From Gammaproteobacteria bacterium (GTDB taxonomy: Bacteria; Pseudomonadota; Gammaproteobacteria; Eutrophobiales; Eutrophobiaceae), in contig SCUJ01000006.1 of NCBI GenBank assembly GCA_004297165.1, positions 1,426,464 to 1,490,463 on the forward strand: a stretch of DNA of 64,000 nt. The letters are read 5' to 3'. Shown one piece after another: positions 63,706-64,000 of the stretch. The position numbers were made by a program, and so were the translations under genes. Each line of letters opens with the position of its first letter. Position 1 is the stretch's first letter. The notes beneath the pieces are model-generated. The model was not told the DNA's origin and made no database searches. It saw nothing but the letters and a program-made list of their open reading frames with translations.

Positions 63706-64000
63706 ATGATCGCCAGCATTCACCGCATCCGCGGCAGCCTCATCGCCTGTCTCTGCTTGTTGCTGATTAGCGCAGCGCCCGCGGCGCTGGCCGAAAAATT
63801 GTACGAACTGCGCATCTATACCGCCAACCCCGGCAAGCTCGATGCCTTGAACGCCCGTTTTCGCGACCATACGCTGGCCCTGTTCGAGAAACACGGCATC
63901 GAGAACCTTTACTACTGGACTGTGACGGAAGGCGCGGAGGGCGAGGTCCCCGCCAACCTGCTGGTATATATCGTCGCCCATAAGGACAAGGCCACGGCTG
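63706..64000 (+). CDS. NIPSNAP family protein (3' end outside window)
   Basis: The visible 98 residues begin with a signal peptide (IACLCLLLISAAPAALAEK) followed by the NIPSNAP pattern YELRIYTANPGKLDALNARF and the helix HTLALFEKHGIENLYYW. The family forms dimeric ferredoxin-like folds of unknown function. GAGGAG sits nine bases before the ATG. The gene runs off the window end, so length and C-terminus are unknown. It is 61 bp downstream of the small ORF. Confidence 0.82.
   Translation, partial: MIASIHRIRGSLIACLCLLLISAAPAALAEKLYELRIYTANPGKLDALNARFRDHTLALFEKHGIENLYYWTVTEGAEGEVPANLLVYIVAHKDKATA

Overview
The window reads as chromosomal DNA of a free-living, aerobic or facultative gammaproteobacterium. 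Evidence: the gene order tig-clpP-clpX-lon-hupB-tRNAs-ppiD, the ampD/ampE pair beside nadC, lpxH beside ppiB, a complete type IV minor-pilin/pilY1 cluster, a Tat-exported high-potential iron-sulfur protein, and NADH-type fabI. HiPIP is common in Chromatiales-like lineages, but the species cannot be named from this stretch. There are no rRNA genes, CRISPR arrays, transposases or prophage genes. Eight tRNA genes are present, all on the minus strand.

Layout. 0-2.2 kb: two tandem TPR/TonB-C-terminal paralogues, the first cut by the window edge. 2.2-5.5 kb: small minus-strand genes including a HEPN/MNT toxin-antitoxin pair, a YdeI-like protein, a GYD protein and YaiI. 5.6-10.7 kb: an oligopeptide ABC transporter (binding protein, two permeases, one fused double ATPase). 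10.8-11.8 kb: threonine aldolase-like lyase. 11.9-13.9 kb: a four-gene ECF sigma factor operon. 13.9-14.3 kb: a repeat-rich intergenic region. 14.3-29.4 kb: an accessory block with an iron alcohol dehydrogenase, ACE-like M2 peptidase, POT di/tripeptide transporter, TonB-dependent receptor, two TPR-sulfotransferases, a methyltransferase and a transglutaminase-like TPR lipoprotein. 29.4-30.4 kb: fabI between two arrays of a TTGGTCA heptamer repeat. 30.4-39 kb: the protein-quality-control block (ppiD, tRNA-Asp, tRNA-Val, hupB, lon, clpX, clpP, tig, tRNA-Leu). 39.2-40.8 kb: a six-cysteine secreted protein and a response-regulator/adenylate cyclase. 41.1-45.3 kb: a flavoprotein/ferredoxin pair followed by a DUF35/thiolase-like pair. 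45.4 kb: HiPIP. 46-54.1 kb: fimT-pilV-pilW-pilX-pilY1-pilE. 54.1-55.3 kb: a DUF4124 protein and four tRNAs (Lys, His, Arg, Pro). 55.4-64 kb: ppiB, lpxH, a MITE-like element, ampE, ampD, nadC, a Sel1/SPOR protein, two tandem paralogues of an unrecognised family, gltA, a small conserved-looking ORF and the start of a NIPSNAP gene.

How the parts may fit together. The TonB receptor, M2 dipeptidyl carboxypeptidase, POT symporter and Opp transporter form a plausible route for scavenging extracellular peptides; the sulfotransferases beside the receptor have no obvious place in it and are the most interesting open question there. The flavoprotein/ferredoxin/DUF35/thiolase-like set looks like a catabolic or acyl-CoA-processing cassette of unknown substrate, with a near-consensus FNR/Anr site upstream. 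The pilus cluster encodes the minor-pilin priming complex, the PilY1 tip adhesin and a pilin. The tandem family in front of gltA is the clearest undescribed protein family here.
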